NCBI GenBank assembly: GCA_900551745.1
Contig: URXA01000032.1
Span: 1-5,782 of the forward strand
Reading direction: 5' to 3'
DNA: 5,782 nucleotides
Source of the DNA: an uncultured Phascolarctobacterium sp.
Lineage (GTDB): Bacteria; Bacillota; Negativicutes; Acidaminococcales; Acidaminococcaceae
The notes under the pieces were generated by a model. It was given only the letters and a program-made list of their open reading frames with translations, was not told the DNA's origin and ran no database searches. Of the stretch, positions 5,483 to 5,782 are shown piece after piece (positions within the stretch are counted from its first letter, which is position 1; each line of letters opens with the position of its first letter). Position numbers and translations under genes: made by a program.

Positions 5483-5782
5483 TTCTGAAGCTGGAACCGC
5501 AAACACTGGCCAATGAATTCAGTCAATTGGGTATTCATCCTGCCAGTGAAGCGATTTTTTTGCATAAAAGTGAAATTGTTCCCTTAAAAATTTTGAATAT
5601 ACGTACCCCCGCTGCCAATATTATCAAACAGGAAATGCTGGCCTGTGGCGGCGATTGTGCAATTCCTGCCGGGTGTGTGGTTTGTGCTGAAGAACGGGTG
5701 GACGTAATTCTTTTGGGAACATATAAACATTATGCCAGGCTGCTGGAAAAATTAACGCAGATGCCTTATTTTGGTATGGCAG
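5479..5782 (+). CDS. folP: Probable dihydropteroate synthase, N-terminal extension (partial, 3' end outside window)
   Basis: An open frame starts at ATG 5479, overlapping the folE2 stop by 4 bases, and runs 101 codons to the window end. AAGGAAG (5465-5471) or GGAG (5473-5476) can serve as ribosome binding site. The visible part has R-T-P-A-A-N-I-I-K-Q-E-M-L (42-54), G-G-D-C-A-I-P (57-63), a Cys pair C66/C69, and L-L-G-T-Y-K-H-Y (78-85). From memory this matches the N-terminal extension found before the TIM barrel in long (about 390-residue) dihydropteroate synthases of Clostridia and Negativicutes. The catalytic barrel, with its N-x-T-P-D-S-F motif, would lie beyond the window, so the enzyme itself is not seen. 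DHPS joins 6-hydroxymethyl-dihydropterin diphosphate to p-aminobenzoate; location after folE2 supports the call. Confidence 0.75.
   Translation, partial: MILKLEPQTLANEFSQLGIHPASEAIFLHKSEIVPLKILNIRTPAANIIKQEMLACGGDCAIPAGCVVCAEERVDVILLGTYKHYARLLEKLTQMPYFGMA

Noticed and set aside
5090..5506. 138-codon open frame on the - strand opposite folE2
   Set aside because: It lies entirely antisense to a gene with complete family motifs, has no family features of its own and is probably a chance open frame; the same applies to 1239-1556 (-).
5555..5561. T7 run near the start of the probable folP as a possible frameshift
   Set aside because: The frame continues through it with family-like residues on both sides, so there is no sign of disruption.

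Overview
The window looks like a piece of a low-to-moderate GC (judged by eye) chromosome from a diderm Firmicute, most likely a Negativicute. An Acidaminococcaceae-type genome such as Phascolarctobacterium is my best guess, but this is inferred from gene content and protein style, not from a search. Genes are tightly packed, with strong AGGAGG-type ribosome binding sites and many start/stop overlaps. There are no RNA genes, mobile elements or CRISPR arrays.

Region 1 (1-1843, + strand) is the 3' end of a type IV pilus / type II secretion-like pseudopilin operon. It holds the tail of one upstream gene, two small prepilins with textbook leader peptides (G|F....E at +5), and a larger GspK/PilX-like membrane protein. 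All four overlap by 4-17 bases, and the order resembles gspH-I-J-K minor pseudopilin clusters. The last gene is unusual: its C-terminal part is a run of about 18-20-residue repeats that looks like a small beta-helix. The operon ends at a perfect 22-bp hairpin that contains the stop codon of its last gene and also serves the convergent gene on the other strand.

Region 2 (1890-3796) holds two divergent genes with a shared 146-bp promoter region. On the - strand is an UPF0173-family metallo-beta-lactamase-fold hydrolase. On the + strand is an exported glucosaminidase-type peptidoglycan hydrolase with a Lys/Glu-rich linker, followed by a hairpin terminator with a short T tract.

Region 3 (3861-5782, + strand) is a compact operon: trmL (wobble-base 2'-O-methyltransferase), queD-family 6-pyruvoyl/carboxy-tetrahydropterin synthase, folE2 (GTP cyclohydrolase IB) and the N-terminus of a probable folP (dihydropteroate synthase), cut off by the window end. 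FolE2 makes dihydroneopterin triphosphate, which feeds both queuosine synthesis (through QueD) and folate. The QueD active site reads C-E-x-x-H-G-H, which resembles the dual-signature COG0720 proteins proposed to bypass dihydroneopterin aldolase (FolB) in folate synthesis. Its position next to folE2 and folP makes that reading attractive. This is the most testable metabolic point in the window; the beta-helix pseudopilin is the most novel-looking protein.
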